Shown: piece after piece, positions 1 to 9,525 of the stretch
Position numbering within the stretch: the first letter of the stretch is position 1
Layout of the letters: each line of letters begins with the position of its first letter
Source of the DNA: Mucilaginibacter gracilis
GTDB taxonomy: Bacteria; Bacteroidota; Bacteroidia; Sphingobacteriales; Sphingobacteriaceae
DNA length: 64,000 bases
Direction of reading: 5' to 3'
Assembly: GCF_003633615.1 (NCBI RefSeq)
Contig: NZ_RBKU01000001.1
Coordinates: forward strand, 1,488,001 to 1,552,000
Program-made: the position numbers and the translations under genes
The notes under the pieces: generated by a model
Told to the model about the DNA's origin: nothing
Databases searched by the model: none
What the model saw: the letters and a program-made list of their open reading frames with translations, nothing else

Positions 1-1
1 G

Positions 2-841
2 CCAATTTTATTAACGCCACAACCCATACCGGTTACAACAATTGATTTCCAGGTTAGTTATTGGCGTAAATCGTTAACGGCGGGTTTAAACCTTAACCAA
101 ACGGCCTTTAGTAATAACTGGAGCGGCGGTGGTGTAAGCTCGTTTGCGCTTGGTGCCAATTTTGATTTTAAAGCCGAGTACAATAAACAGCCCCTAAGCT
201 ATACAACCGAATTATTACTCATCTACGGTATATCAAAAAACAAAGGTCAGTTTTCGCGCAAAACCAACGATCGTATTTTTTATGATAACAAAGTAGCTTC
301 GCAACTGTCAAAAAAATGGTACTTCTTCGGTTCGGTAAGTTTCGAATCGCAATTTGATGTTGGCTATCAATATGCCGATGGTTATGCTCCGTTATTAATA
401 TCCAAGTTTATGTCGCCCGGTTACTTTACCGAGTCGATAGGTTTTGAGTATAAACCCGTAAAATATATTGATATACGCCTGGGTACAGGTACCGCGCGCC
501 AAACCTTTGTGTTAGATACCACCATATACCATAACATACCCGGCAATTACGGTGTAACCCCGCACAATATACTCCGTAACGAACTGGCCTTCCAGGTAGT
601 TAGTACCATTAATAAAGATGTTGCCACCAACATGAACCTCCAGGCCCGGTACGCCCTTTTTATACCCTACAATAATTTCAGCCAAATTACACACCGGTTA
701 GATGCTACCCTTACGGCAAAGGTTAACCGCTTAATTAACGTTACCCTTAACGGAACAGTGCTTTACGATATTACCACCAATAAAAGCGTGCAAGCATCAC
801 AGGGCCTGGCTTTGGGCCTCATCTACAAGTTCCCTAACTAA
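2..841 (+). CDS. DUF3078 family outer-membrane protein (5' end missing)
   Basis: The frame is open from base 2 to the stop at 839-841, so the N-terminus lies outside the window. The visible 279 residues are rich in alternating aromatic/polar beta strands, with the phrase NNWSGGGVSSFALGANF near the start, and end in a hydrophobic strand finishing in phenylalanine-proline-asparagine. This fits the DUF3078 family of Bacteroidota, which is thought to form small outer-membrane beta-barrels of unknown function. A Met at 410 is internal to the family domain and is not the real start. The gene converges on the DUF5916 gene, leaving only 27 bases between stops. Confidence 0.8.
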   Translation, partial: PILLTPQPIPVTTIDFQVSYWRKSLTAGLNLNQTAFSNNWSGGGVSSFALGANFDFKAEYNKQPLSYTTELLLIYGISKNKGQFSRKTNDRIFYDNKVASQLSKKWYFFGSVSFESQFDVGYQYADGYAPLLISKFMSPGYFTESIGFEYKPVKYIDIRLGTGTARQTFVLDTTIYHNIPGNYGVTPHNILRNELAFQVVSTINKDVATNMNLQARYALFIPYNNFSQITHRLDATLTAKVNRLINVTLNGTVLYDITTNKSVQASQGLALGLIYKFPN

Positions 842-868
842 TGAGGGGGGAAATTGTAAGATTTTTTT

Positions 869-3319
869 TTAACCTTTATGCTTTTTGCGTAAATCCTGAT
901 AATCTATATAGTACAATATTTTAAGGGATAAGTTATTGTTAAGCGGATTGGTAAATGTTTTGTGTACGTTATAAAAATAACCGTCGCGCGCTTCGTTGTT
1001 ATCGCTTAGGGCCGAATTTTTGTAAGCAATACTCAATTGGCTACCCGGCGAAAATTCCCAGGTATATATCATATCGGTATTCAGGGTGTTAAAGTTTTCA
1101 TCATTAGCCGCCGTATAGTCGGTTGTGGTTAACGCCTTTAACGATCCGTCGGTTTGCAACATCTGGAACGACTGATTATTCCGTTGGCTCCAATAATGCC
1201 TTAACCTCAAGGTTAGTCCCATTTTATTGTTAAAGGTATATTTCAGGTTAAATATATTTTCAACCGTGCTGCGGTTGTATAACGAAAATATGGAGTTGTT
1301 GCCTCCGTCGATAGTGTAAAAGCCGTAAGAGTGGTGCTCGGGGTTATAAGTAACATCTTCGCCAAACGAAAACTTATTGCTGATGCGTAAATTATAAAAA
1401 ATCTCGTCGGTATTGGTAAACGAGCTTTGTCCGTTGTTTACCGGGCGCACCTGCACAAAAAAGCCTCCGCTTAGGCGTTTGGCCTGGTTTGTATTTAACG
1501 ATACATTAAAACGGTAACTTGCCGGTGTGTTATAGTACATGCCAGCTATTTCGGGCGAATAATAATCGCGACCGCCAGGTTGCAGGTGCGTGTTAATATT
1601 AATGCTCCAAAAGTTTTTAAACCTTGCGTTACCGCCAATTGCTGCATCCATGGTTTGGAAAGCCGAAGGCTGGTATCGCCTCGAGTAGTAAACATACGAC
1701 CATATATTCCAAAAGGTTAAAAACTTTTTAGGCTTGTAATCGGCGTATTGCAAGTTAATGGTATGATCTAAATAATTAGGGTTGGTTAAATATCCCAAAT
1801 CGTTGGGGTTATAGTTGGGGCTGGCAAAATCCTCAATCACGCTCCAGGTAAAACTACCCAGGTTTTTATTAACACCAAACTCATAGGTATAGCCGGATAC
1901 ATCCGGTTTATCCGGATAAGATAAATTGCTCATAAAACCATATCCCGTTAGGGCATACGAATTTTTTTTGTTTTGTAAATTAAATGCAAAACCGCCAACA
2001 TCGGCATTATAATCATTGCCAAAACGGGTAACATTGGTATTTATCAACGTTACCGACGAGTTGTTGATCAGGTTTTGATCCAGCACCAAAATGTTGTAAT
2101 TGGTAGTAGGCGCAGTTTTAACCAACCGTTTATTACCCGTAAGTGTATCTTGTACAACCGCTTCGGCATTTTGTGTAACCGCGTTAAAAATACCTATACC
2201 CAAACCACCTGCCAACCGGCCAGATACTTTGGTAGCATTAAGCAAGCGCGTTTCCGAAGGGTTTTTAATAATCTCCTCGTGTGCGTTTAAGCTAACGTTG
2301 TAATAATCAATAGGGGTACTGCCAATATTGCGCGAGTAAAACAGGTTGCCTTTATTAAACAATTCCGTGCCTTCGGTAAAAAAAGGGCGGTTCTCGTTAT
2401 ACTTCACCCTAAAAGGTGTTAAATTTAAAACCTGATTGTCGGATTGCACCTGCCCAAAATCGGGTATCAGTGTCATATCCAGCGTAAAGCTTTGGTTTAT
2501 CCCATACTTAAAATCCATGCCACCATTAACCGAGCTTGTGGTGTTTTTAACCCCCGGTGTGTTGTATGGATAGTTGTTAACATAGGTAGAAAAATAAGGA
2601 TAAAAGGCAAGCCTAACCGGCGGTGTAACATTTTGTATACCTGCAAGTTGCCCTTCCTGGTTTACAAAACCGTTCTTTTTAGGGTCAAGCTCGTTCCAAA
2701 ACAGTTGCTTTTGCTCAAACTGGCGTTTGCGCACCATATTCATCCCCCAGGTTTGAATATCCTTTTTAGGGAAACGCAGGGCCGAATAAGGTATTTTAAA
2801 TTCGGCTGTCCAGCCGTCGTTGTTAATTACCACCTTGGTTTGCCAAACGGCGTTCCAGTTAGCGTCTTCATTGTTGCCGCCAGCACTTGGCGAGTATTTG
2901 GCATCAAATTGTACACCTGCTGCGGTAACGTAAAAGCCCGATGCATTTTGTCCGTCCAAATAAGTATCAAACACAACACCTATAAAGTCGGAGTTGCCTA
3001 TGTTATCGCGGGTTGTTAACTCGTGCGCTACTTTTGCGGCGCTGGTTTCATACATGCGCGCCCCTATGTAAATGGCTGTGTTATCATACAAAATGCGTAC
3101 TTCTGTACGCTCCTCGGTTTTCTCGTGCCTTCCGGCTACGGGGTTTAGCTCAACAAAATCGGTTGCAACGGGTGCATCCTTCCAAACGGCGTCATCTAAA
3201 ATACCATCAATTTTAGGTGCTGTTTCGGCTTTTTTAGCGGACATTTTTTTTATTACCGGCTGCGCTAATGCAGTGCAGTAAAAGGTTGAACATACAATAA
3301 AAAGGTAAAAATATTTCAT
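869..3319 (-). CDS. DUF5916 domain protein with CBM9-like N-terminal domain
   Basis: The 816-residue product begins with a signal peptide (about residues 1-19, ending TALA before QPV). Residues of about 35-240 resemble the carbohydrate-binding family 9-like domain (KIDGILDDAVWKDA, then ILYDNTAIYIGARMYE). The remainder is a long DUF5916 region of repeated amphipathic strands ending in a probable barrel, including FTLDMTLIPDFGQVQSDNQ and ENRPFFTEGTELF, phrases typical of this family. It is probably an outer-membrane protein; the ligand is unknown. It sits alone between DUF3078 and the divergent ffh gene. Confidence 0.85.
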   Translation of the reverse strand: MKYFYLFIVCSTFYCTALAQPVIKKMSAKKAETAPKIDGILDDAVWKDAPVATDFVELNPVAGRHEKTEERTEVRILYDNTAIYIGARMYETSAAKVAHELTTRDNIGNSDFIGVVFDTYLDGQNASGFYVTAAGVQFDAKYSPSAGGNNEDANWNAVWQTKVVINNDGWTAEFKIPYSALRFPKKDIQTWGMNMVRKRQFEQKQLFWNELDPKKNGFVNQEGQLAGIQNVTPPVRLAFYPYFSTYVNNYPYNTPGVKNTTSSVNGGMDFKYGINQSFTLDMTLIPDFGQVQSDNQVLNLTPFRVKYNENRPFFTEGTELFNKGNLFYSRNIGSTPIDYYNVSLNAHEEIIKNPSETRLLNATKVSGRLAGGLGIGIFNAVTQNAEAVVQDTLTGNKRLVKTAPTTNYNILVLDQNLINNSSVTLINTNVTRFGNDYNADVGGFAFNLQNKKNSYALTGYGFMSNLSYPDKPDVSGYTYEFGVNKNLGSFTWSVIEDFASPNYNPNDLGYLTNPNYLDHTINLQYADYKPKKFLTFWNIWSYVYYSRRYQPSAFQTMDAAIGGNARFKNFWSININTHLQPGGRDYYSPEIAGMYYNTPASYRFNVSLNTNQAKRLSGGFFVQVRPVNNGQSSFTNTDEIFYNLRISNKFSFGEDVTYNPEHHSYGFYTIDGGNNSIFSLYNRSTVENIFNLKYTFNNKMGLTLRLRHYWSQRNNQSFQMLQTDGSLKALTTTDYTAANDENFNTLNTDMIYTWEFSPGSQLSIAYKNSALSDNNEARDGYFYNVHKTFTNPLNNNLSLKILYYIDYQDLRKKHKG

Positions 3320-3475
3320 GCAGTTAGTAAACGTTTATGATTATAAGACTACCGAATTTAAAATAGGTTACAACCCAAATTGCCAAAACGCAAATACTTG
3401 ATAGCTATATTTAATGTTTTTTGGTTAAAAGCAAAAATGAGGCGCAATCCTGCATGTGGTTTTGTTTCAAAATCA

Positions 3476-3483
3476 TAACTTTG
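3476..3483 (+). promoter_or_regulatory. -7 promoter element of ffh (TAACTTTG)
   Basis: TAACTTTG matches the Bacteroidota -7 consensus TAnnTTTG and lies 37 bases before the ffh start codon. No convincing TTG is seen 19-21 bases upstream, so the call rests on the -7 box and its position. Confidence 0.5.
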
Positions 3484-3520
3484 TGGCCTTAATTTTACGA
3501 TTTTATAATAAGATAAAAAG

Positions 3521-4849
3521 ATGTTTGAAAATCTTTCGGATAAACTCGACAGGGCGTTTAAAGTACTAAAGGGCCAGGGAACAATTACAGAAATAAACGT
3601 GGCCGAAACCATGAAGGAAATTCGCAAAGCCCTTTTGGATGCCGACGTAAATTATAAAACAGCAAAAGCTTTTACCGATGATGTAAGGCAAAAAGCTATT
3701 GGGCAAAATGTGTTAACTACCATTTCGCCGGGGCAATTGCTTACTAAAATAATGAACGATGAGCTTACCGAGCTTATGGGTGGCGCTACCGCCGAACTGA
3801 GCTTTCCGGCTACGCCAACAATTATTTTAATTGCCGGCTTAAACGGTGCGGGTAAAACTACGTTTACCGGTAAACTCGCTAACTTTTTAAAAACCCAAAA
3901 AGGTAAAAAGCCTTTATTGGTTGCCGGCGACGTTTATCGCCCGGCGGCTATTGAGCAATTAAAGGTATTGGGCGAGCAAATTGGAGTTCCGGTTTATGCC
4001 AATATGGAATCTAAGGATCCGATAAGTATTGCCCGCGAAGGTGTGGCTCTTGCTAAACAAAACGGAAACAATGTGGTAATTGTGGATACCGCAGGCCGCT
4101 TATCTATTGATGAGGCCATGATGGTTGAAATTGAGCAGGTTAAAGCTGCGCTTAACCCGCACGAAATATTGTTTGTGGTTGACTCCATGACCGGCCAGGA
4201 TGCCGTGAATACCGCCAAGGTATTTAACGACAGGCTTGATTTTACCGGCGTTGTATTAACCAAACTTGATGGCGATACACGCGGCGGTGCGGCTTTATCA
4301 ATCAAATCGGTAGTTAACAAGCCCATTAAGTTTATTGGTACCGGCGAAAAAATGGATGCCCTTGATGTTTTCCACCCGGATAGGATGGCATCGCGGATAT
4401 TGGGTATGGGCGACGTTATATCGCTTGTTGAGCGTGCCCAACAACAATTTGACGAGAAACAGGCTGCCGAGCTCCAGAAAAAGATACGGAAAAACAAATT
4501 TGACTTTAACGACTTTTACGGGCAAATACAGCAGATCAAAAAAATGGGTAACATGAAAGATTTGATGGGCATGATACCGGGCGTAGGCAAGGCCATGAAA
4601 GATATTGAAGTAGACGATAATGCTTTCAAATCAATCGAAGCCATCATCTCGTCCATGACACCTTTTGAAAAAGAAAACCCCGATAGCATTAACCAAAGCC
4701 GCCGCAACCGCATTGCCAAAGGCTCGGGCACAGATTTGGCCGAAGTTAACCGCCTTATTAAGCAGTTTGACGATATGCGCAAGGTGATGAAACAAATGAG
4801 CAACCCGGCAGCTATGGCCAATATGATGAAGCGTATGCCAAAAATGTAG
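3521..4849 (+). CDS. ffh: Signal recognition particle protein Ffh
   Basis: The 442-residue product is the SRP GTPase that binds signal sequences and 4.5S RNA and delivers ribosomes to the membrane receptor FtsY. The N-domain helical bundle occupies residues 1-95. The G-domain P-loop GLNGAGKTT is at 106-114, DTAGR at 189-193 and TKLDGD at 247-252. The methionine-rich M domain (MGNMKDLMGMIPGVGKAM and a Met-dense C-terminus ending KRMPKM) fills about 300-442. Length is normal for the family. The ATG at 3521 gives the canonical start MFENLSDKLD. Confidence 0.97.
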   Translation: MFENLSDKLDRAFKVLKGQGTITEINVAETMKEIRKALLDADVNYKTAKAFTDDVRQKAIGQNVLTTISPGQLLTKIMNDELTELMGGATAELSFPATPTIILIAGLNGAGKTTFTGKLANFLKTQKGKKPLLVAGDVYRPAAIEQLKVLGEQIGVPVYANMESKDPISIAREGVALAKQNGNNVVIVDTAGRLSIDEAMMVEIEQVKAALNPHEILFVVDSMTGQDAVNTAKVFNDRLDFTGVVLTKLDGDTRGGAALSIKSVVNKPIKFIGTGEKMDALDVFHPDRMASRILGMGDVISLVERAQQQFDEKQAAELQKKIRKNKFDFNDFYGQIQQIKKMGNMKDLMGMIPGVGKAMKDIEVDDNAFKSIEAIISSMTPFEKENPDSINQSRRNRIAKGSGTDLAEVNRLIKQFDDMRKVMKQMSNPAAMANMMKRMPKM

Positions 4850-4965
4850 TTTTAAGATAGTGACACAAGCGGGTTTGTTTTTATTTACAGCCGTGCTATT
4901 GTAGCATTTTAAATTACTGCCTGTGTTGCCCGATGTGGAAAGCTCGTTCATGCTTTTGCCTTTAG

Positions 4966-5003
4966 TAATTTAATGCTTTGAGGCTTAAAAAAGCATTAAA
5001 TTA
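4966..5003. terminator. Strong stem-loop in the ffh-5088 gap
   Basis: A perfect 14-bp inverted repeat (4966-4979 and 4990-5003, arm TAATTTAATGCTTT) with a 10-base loop lies 117 bases after ffh. It lacks a clear T tract on the plus strand, so it may be a terminator, an mRNA-stabilising hairpin or a binding site. Confidence 0.5.
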
Positions 5004-5087
5004 TATCAAACTAAGTGCCGCATAACCCGCAGATTAATTTATTTGTTTGTACTTTTAAGCATTAATAAAAACTAACCCCTAATTATA

Positions 5088-5432
5088 ATGGCACAAATAG
5101 TAGATGCAAAACCCGCAGCCGAATGCGTTTTAAAATATCAGTATGAATATCAGGAAGTTGATAACCCCTCTTGTAAAGAAGCTTACACGTCGGCAGTTTC
5201 CTTCCCTATAGAATCAATTCTGGCTTTTATTAAAAGCCAACCCGATTGCGACACGCTTACAATAGTACCCGGTATTTATACGCAAGAGTTTGCCAAGCAG
5301 TACGACGGTGCTAAAGAGGGGCGGATGAGCCTTTTCCTTTACCTTGAATCATCCAAAGGCCACGGTGGTGGTTTAGGAAACCCTGTGCCTCCAACTGGCG
5401 ACCCTTTTAATCTGGGTAGTAGTCAACCGTGA
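5088..5432 (+). CDS. Hypothetical 114-aa protein upstream of a sensor pair
   Basis: I do not recognise this protein. It has no signal peptide or membrane segment. Cysteines occur at residues 13, 29 and 54. The first 90 residues look folded (mixed helix/strand, e.g. FPIESILAFIKSQPDC), whereas the last 25 residues are Gly/Pro-rich and probably disordered. The stop codon is followed after one base by the ATG of the next gene (tgaTatg), implying translational coupling with the membrane protein and kinase downstream. The function is unknown; the position suggests a partner or modulator of that sensor module. Confidence 0.75.
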   Translation: MAQIVDAKPAAECVLKYQYEYQEVDNPSCKEAYTSAVSFPIESILAFIKSQPDCDTLTIVPGIYTQEFAKQYDGAKEGRMSLFLYLESSKGHGGGLGNPVPPTGDPFNLGSSQP

Positions 5433-5433
5433 T

Positions 5434-6093
5434 ATGGAATTCGGTTTATATCAGGCTGTCCAGCTAATTAGTCTCATCACTGCTATTTTTTGTTATAAGG
5501 GGCTCAAAAAATTCAAGTTAACTGCTTTTGTCCCCCTTTTAATTCTTGTTTGTATTGTTGAGTTTATTGCGGGTAATTACAAAATGTGGGGCTGGCCTAG
5601 CAATTACATAGTCTACGACCTGTATTTTATTTTATCTACCCCAATATTATTGTACATCCTAAATAACATGTTGGCCTTTAAAAAAAAAGGGCAATTAATA
5701 TACTGGTTAATAAATAGCTGTCTGATGCTTTTTGTTACGTATAACACATTTTTTTTGCAGGGCCTTCACAAAATAGACACATATTCGTATTTAACGGTTG
5801 AATCCTTTATGGTTATTTGGTCGTTAATAGCCATATTCAGACAATTTTTAGAAGACGATGCCGCCACGATGTTGAATGAACATCCTTACTTTTGGATAAA
5901 CGGATCCACCGTAATTTTTGGCTTAGGAATACTGTTTATTATGGGTTTATCAGATTATATCATCGAAAAAAAGATTTTCCTTTATGGAAAGCACATTTAT
6001 CAATACGTAACAAAAGCTTTAAATTTTGTATTGTACATTAGCTATAGCTACGCATTTATACTATGCAGGAAACTAACAGTCAAGCAGTCTTAA
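5434..6093 (+). CDS. Polytopic membrane protein, putative sensor partner
   Basis: The 219-residue product has about six to seven hydrophobic segments (roughly residues 8-22, 31-48, 61-80, 90-108, 122-138, 153-175, 190-210), short loops and no recognised enzymatic motif. Its 3' end overlaps the histidine kinase gene by 31 bases, and it follows the 114-aa gene by one base, so the three genes form a tightly coupled unit. By analogy with membrane sensory modules encoded next to soluble-domain kinases, it may feed a signal to the kinase, but that is inference from context only. Confidence 0.75.
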   Translation: MEFGLYQAVQLISLITAIFCYKGLKKFKLTAFVPLLILVCIVEFIAGNYKMWGWPSNYIVYDLYFILSTPILLYILNNMLAFKKKGQLIYWLINSCLMLFVTYNTFFLQGLHKIDTYSYLTVESFMVIWSLIAIFRQFLEDDAATMLNEHPYFWINGSTVIFGLGILFIMGLSDYIIEKKIFLYGKHIYQYVTKALNFVLYISYSYAFILCRKLTVKQS

Positions 6094-6839
6094 CCATATT
6101 TGTTGTTGTTGCCTTGTTGGTGTTAATTGCCGTAATTATGCTTGCTATAGCCGTTTATTACACCAACAGCAAAAAACGCCTGATACGCGAAAAAGAACTT
6201 TTAAAAGTTACCTACCAACAAGCTATTTTACAGGCCCAGTTTGAAATACAGGACCAAACCCTACGCAACGTTAGCCAGGAAATACACGATAACATTGGCC
6301 AGGTGTTATCATACGTATCCCTTAGCCTTGATAGGGCGACAGATTTAAGCGATGCGCAAAAAAATAGTTTGATAACCGAAAGCCGAACGCTCGTAAATCA
6401 ATCAATGAATGATTTACGCGACTTATCCAAAAGTTTTAGTTTGGATAATATAATCAGCAACGGTTTAACAGCCACTGTTAAAGCCGAGGTTGCGCGCTTA
6501 AATAAAAGCCGCTTAATTGAAGCCCGTTTAGATATTGATGGCGAAGTTTATAGCATTGGCGAACATCAGGAACTGGTATTGTTCCGTATTATTCAGGAGT
6601 TTATTAACAATACCTTAAAGCACGCCAAAGCCAAAATTTTGGTTATCAACCTGCAATTTAGTGCTGATAAATTGGTACTTAAATTAACCGACGATGGTAT
6701 TGGGTTTGATGTTAAACAAAAACAAAACGGCTCGGGCCTAAAAAACATGCACACCAGGGCCGGTTTAATTGGCGCCGGGGCAATAACCACCAGCAGCGAA
6801 AACGAGGGTACATCGTTAACCATCAGCCTTAAACGCTAA
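6063..6839 (+). CDS. Sensor histidine kinase, NarL-type (HisKA_3/HATPase_c)
   Basis: The 258-residue protein has one transmembrane helix (about 10-33) followed by a short coiled region and the dimerisation/phosphoacceptor motif SQEIHDNIGQVLS with the likely phosphorylated His75. The ATPase domain shows the N-box EFINNTLKHAKA (179-190), G1 box DDGIGFD (210-216) and G2 box GSGLKNMHTRAG (223-234). There is no periplasmic sensor domain, so sensing may rely on the membrane protein encoded just upstream, whose gene it overlaps. No response regulator gene is adjacent, so it is an orphan kinase here. Confidence 0.9.
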   Translation: MQETNSQAVLTIFVVVALLVLIAVIMLAIAVYYTNSKKRLIREKELLKVTYQQAILQAQFEIQDQTLRNVSQEIHDNIGQVLSYVSLSLDRATDLSDAQKNSLITESRTLVNQSMNDLRDLSKSFSLDNIISNGLTATVKAEVARLNKSRLIEARLDIDGEVYSIGEHQELVLFRIIQEFINNTLKHAKAKILVINLQFSADKLVLKLTDDGIGFDVKQKQNGSGLKNMHTRAGLIGAGAITTSSENEGTSLTISLKR

Positions 6840-6862
6840 ATTAAATATCAACTAAAAACAAT

Positions 6863-6892
6863 TTGCTTTTACTAAATTTATTAGCAAATTTG
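6863..6892 (+). promoter_or_regulatory. Promoter of the radical SAM gene, start site close to the ATG
   Basis: TTG at 6863-6865, a 19-base spacer and CAAATTTG at 6885-6892 form a near-consensus Bacteroidota promoter (the -7 box has C for T at the first position). The box ends only 5 bases before the ATG at 6898, so transcription would begin at or next to the start codon. Confidence 0.45.
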
Positions 6893-6897
6893 TTTCT

Positions 6898-7968
6898 ATG
6901 TCACATGAGGATAATCCGGAGTATTTTAAGGGACGGGGGGCGCAGGTAAATACGCACAACAAGTTTTTAAAAAACAAATATGTACTGGAGCACATGGAGG
7001 GGCTTGACGAACCTATGCTCCAAAACGGCAATACCCAGATATTTGAAGAACATCCTAAAAAAATTGTAAGCGAATCAAACAGTCCGGATTTGCCTTTTTT
7101 GAGTTCTATCAACCCCTACCAGGGTTGCGAGCATGGCTGCATTTACTGCTACGCACGCAACACGCACGAATACTATGGCTTTAGCGCGGGCTTAGATTTT
7201 GAACGCAAAATTATTGTAAAGCGAAATGCCGCCGCTTTGCTTGAAGAACATTTCAATAAAAAAAATTACCAGCCCACGGTAATTATGCTATCCGGCAATA
7301 CCGATTGTTACCAACCCATTGAGCGGAAATTAAAAATAACCCGCTCATTGCTCGAAGTATTTTTGAAGTACAAAAACCCGGTAAGCATCATCACCAAAAA
7401 CAATTTAATACTGCGCGATATTGATATTTTAGATAGCCTTGCCAAACTTAACCTGGTACATGTAAACGTATCGCTTAACTCGTTAGATGAGCAATTGCGC
7501 CAAAAGCTCGAACCGCGCACCATTACAGCAAGCGGGCGTTTAGCCGTTATCGAGAAATTATCAGAACGTAATATCCCCGTAAGGGTAATGGTGGCTCCAA
7601 TTATTCCGGGTTTAACCAGCAACGAGGTACCCAATATTATTAAAGCTGCTGCTAACCGTGGTGCGCTGGCAGCAGGTTTTACTATTGTTAGGCTAAACGG
7701 TAGTATTGGCGAAATATTTACCGACTGGGTAGAAAAAGCTTTTCCGAACCGTGCCGAAAAAATTTTAAATATGGTGGCTTCCTGCCACGGTGGTAACTTA
7801 AATGATAGCCGTTGGGGAACCCGCATCAGCGGCGAAGGCAACATTGCCGAATCTATCCATCAGCTTTTTAAGCTTGCCTGCACCCGCTTTTTGGCGGATA
7901 GGCAAATGCCCGAGTATAATATGCAGCATTTTACCCCTTTAAAGGGAAAGCAAACATCGCTTTTTTAA
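6898..7968 (+). CDS. PA0069-family radical SAM protein (SplB-like)
   Basis: The 356-residue product carries the radical SAM cluster motif CEHGCIYC with Cys77, Cys81 and Cys84, which coordinate a [4Fe-4S] cluster used to cleave S-adenosylmethionine. The N-terminal phrase YFKGRGAQVNTHNKF and the sequence INPYQGCEHGCIYCYAR mark the PA0069 family, which is related to spore photoproduct lyase-like proteins. The substrate is not established; DNA repair is often suggested by homology. The gene stands alone after the kinase cassette and converges on the TPR gene with a 4-base gap. Confidence 0.9.
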   Translation: MSHEDNPEYFKGRGAQVNTHNKFLKNKYVLEHMEGLDEPMLQNGNTQIFEEHPKKIVSESNSPDLPFLSSINPYQGCEHGCIYCYARNTHEYYGFSAGLDFERKIIVKRNAAALLEEHFNKKNYQPTVIMLSGNTDCYQPIERKLKITRSLLEVFLKYKNPVSIITKNNLILRDIDILDSLAKLNLVHVNVSLNSLDEQLRQKLEPRTITASGRLAVIEKLSERNIPVRVMVAPIIPGLTSNEVPNIIKAAANRGALAAGFTIVRLNGSIGEIFTDWVEKAFPNRAEKILNMVASCHGGNLNDSRWGTRISGEGNIAESIHQLFKLACTRFLADRQMPEYNMQHFTPLKGKQTSLF

Positions 7969-7972
7969 AAGG

Positions 7973-9460
7973 TTAGTTAGCGGCCAGGCGTTTTAGGCCC
8001 TCTTTAGCTTTTTGTTCGAGGCTGTTTTTAAACTGCTGGTTTTTAAAATCAAAAACATGGTGGTAGGCTTCGCGTGCTTTTACGGGTTGGTTTTGTTCCT
8101 CGTATATAACCCCCATTTTTATTGCCGATGTTGCCGCGTAATGGTAGTTTGAGTTTTTACCTATATTAATGGCGTTTTGGTAAAACTTCAGGGCGGTGTC
8201 GTCCTCGTTCATGGCGTCGTAAATACGGCCCAATCTGTAGTAATATTCTATCCTATCGCGCTCAAGCGAAAAATCGGCAACGGTTTTGCCTTTTAAAGCA
8301 GCAAGGGCCCTGGCATAAAAACCTCCATCGCATAGTAAGCGGGCGCGCAGTAAAAACAAGTTTGGGGCCGTATCGTTAGCTTCGTCAAGTGCTTGCTTGT
8401 CTTTATCGTTAAATAAATAGCCTTTTGCTTTTACAAATTGTATAAAACCGTTGTATCGGTGTATATCGCCCTCAAGCAAACATTTCCAGGCCAGATGCAG
8501 GTAGGCATCCTTAATAAAGTTCACCCCGGTATTGCTTTGTAAAAATTTGTAGAAGTAATTATTGGCGCCAGTATCTTCACGGTTCATCTTGGCAATGCCT
8601 ATCAAATAATCAAGGTAAGGGTACGGCAGGTAATCACTACCCTGATGGCGGTTTTGGAGCCAGCCAATAGCTTCCGCGCTATGGCCGGTGCGTAATGCCA
8701 CATAACCCCTAATATAATCGGTTAGGAGGCTTGTACTATCGGCAACAGTAACCATTTGCAACATTTTGCTGTACGCAAACGGGTTGTTTACTACATCTGT
8801 TTGTATATAGGTGAGGTAATAGATCAGCTCGTTGTAATGATACGAATAGGGCGACTTTGGTAAATCAACCGATAATTGCTCAAGCATTTTAACGCCTGTT
8901 TGCGTATCGCCCTTTATCCCTAAAAAACTTAAAATTGATTTTAGTGCGCCGCCCGGTAATGAACCTAATAAAACATTTACCACACCCAACGGGATGCCAT
9001 TGGGCAAAAAAGCCGGGTACTTTTTATTGTTGCTTTGTAGCAAACGATAGGCCCGGTTAACTTCTAAACCGGCGGTAGTATATTCGCCAAAATGGCTATG
9101 CAGCAGGGCCCATTGTAAATTTACCTGTGCTATACAAAAGTTGTAGTAGGGCGAGTTAGGGTCTTCGTCTTCCAGGCGGTTTATGCGGATGCTTTTATTT
9201 TCTTTTAATTTTCCAAACTCGGCCTTGTTTTCGTTGGTGAGTATTAAAAAAAAATCGTAATAATTATCAAGCAGGGTTGTTATGGCGTTTTGCGGGTGCA
9301 GTGCCTTCTCTTTATCAATTAGCAGCCTTCCTTCGTTTAAACGGAGCGCGAGTATGCTTTTATAGGCATGGATACAGTTGCTGTTAAAATCAAAGTTTGC
9401 TAAAACTGTTGAACTAAAACAAACAAAAACGAGAGCGATAGATAATACTTTGCGAAACAT
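7973..9460 (-). CDS. Exported TPR-repeat protein
   Basis: The 495-residue protein begins with a signal peptide (residues 1-21, ending VLA). The body is almost entirely helical; the C-terminal third contains recognisable tetratricopeptide repeats, e.g. YYRLGRIYDAMNEDDTALKFYQNAI followed by a second helix pair with AREAYHHVF. These repeats usually mediate protein-protein contacts. The mature protein is predicted periplasmic or surface-associated. It is separated from the upstream zinc-ribbon gene by an intrinsic terminator and is therefore probably its own transcription unit. No specific function can be assigned. Confidence 0.85.
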   Translation of the reverse strand: MFRKVLSIALVFVCFSSTVLANFDFNSNCIHAYKSILALRLNEGRLLIDKEKALHPQNAITTLLDNYYDFFLILTNENKAEFGKLKENKSIRINRLEDEDPNSPYYNFCIAQVNLQWALLHSHFGEYTTAGLEVNRAYRLLQSNNKKYPAFLPNGIPLGVVNVLLGSLPGGALKSILSFLGIKGDTQTGVKMLEQLSVDLPKSPYSYHYNELIYYLTYIQTDVVNNPFAYSKMLQMVTVADSTSLLTDYIRGYVALRTGHSAEAIGWLQNRHQGSDYLPYPYLDYLIGIAKMNREDTGANNYFYKFLQSNTGVNFIKDAYLHLAWKCLLEGDIHRYNGFIQFVKAKGYLFNDKDKQALDEANDTAPNLFLLRARLLCDGGFYARALAALKGKTVADFSLERDRIEYYYRLGRIYDAMNEDDTALKFYQNAINIGKNSNYHYAATSAIKMGVIYEEQNQPVKAREAYHHVFDFKNQQFKNSLEQKAKEGLKRLAAN

Positions 9461-9465
9461 TTGAT

Positions 9466-9494
9466 AAAAAAAATGGCGCCTTTAAAGGGCGCCA
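9466..9494 (-). terminator. Rho-independent terminator of the Nif3/zinc-ribbon operon
   Basis: Read on the minus strand, a 7-bp GC stem (TGGCGCC at 9474-9480 pairing with GGCGCCA at 9488-9494) with a 7-base loop is followed directly by eight T residues (9466-9473). It lies 32 bases beyond the stop of the zinc-ribbon gene and immediately before the TPR gene. Confidence 0.85.
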
Positions 9495-9525
9495 AATCTA
9501 TTCATTTAATTACGATAATTTCGTA

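Noticed and set aside
2444-3019. 191-codon plus-strand frame inside the DUF5916 gene
   Set aside because: It is antisense to a well-supported 816-residue gene and its translation has no domain character.
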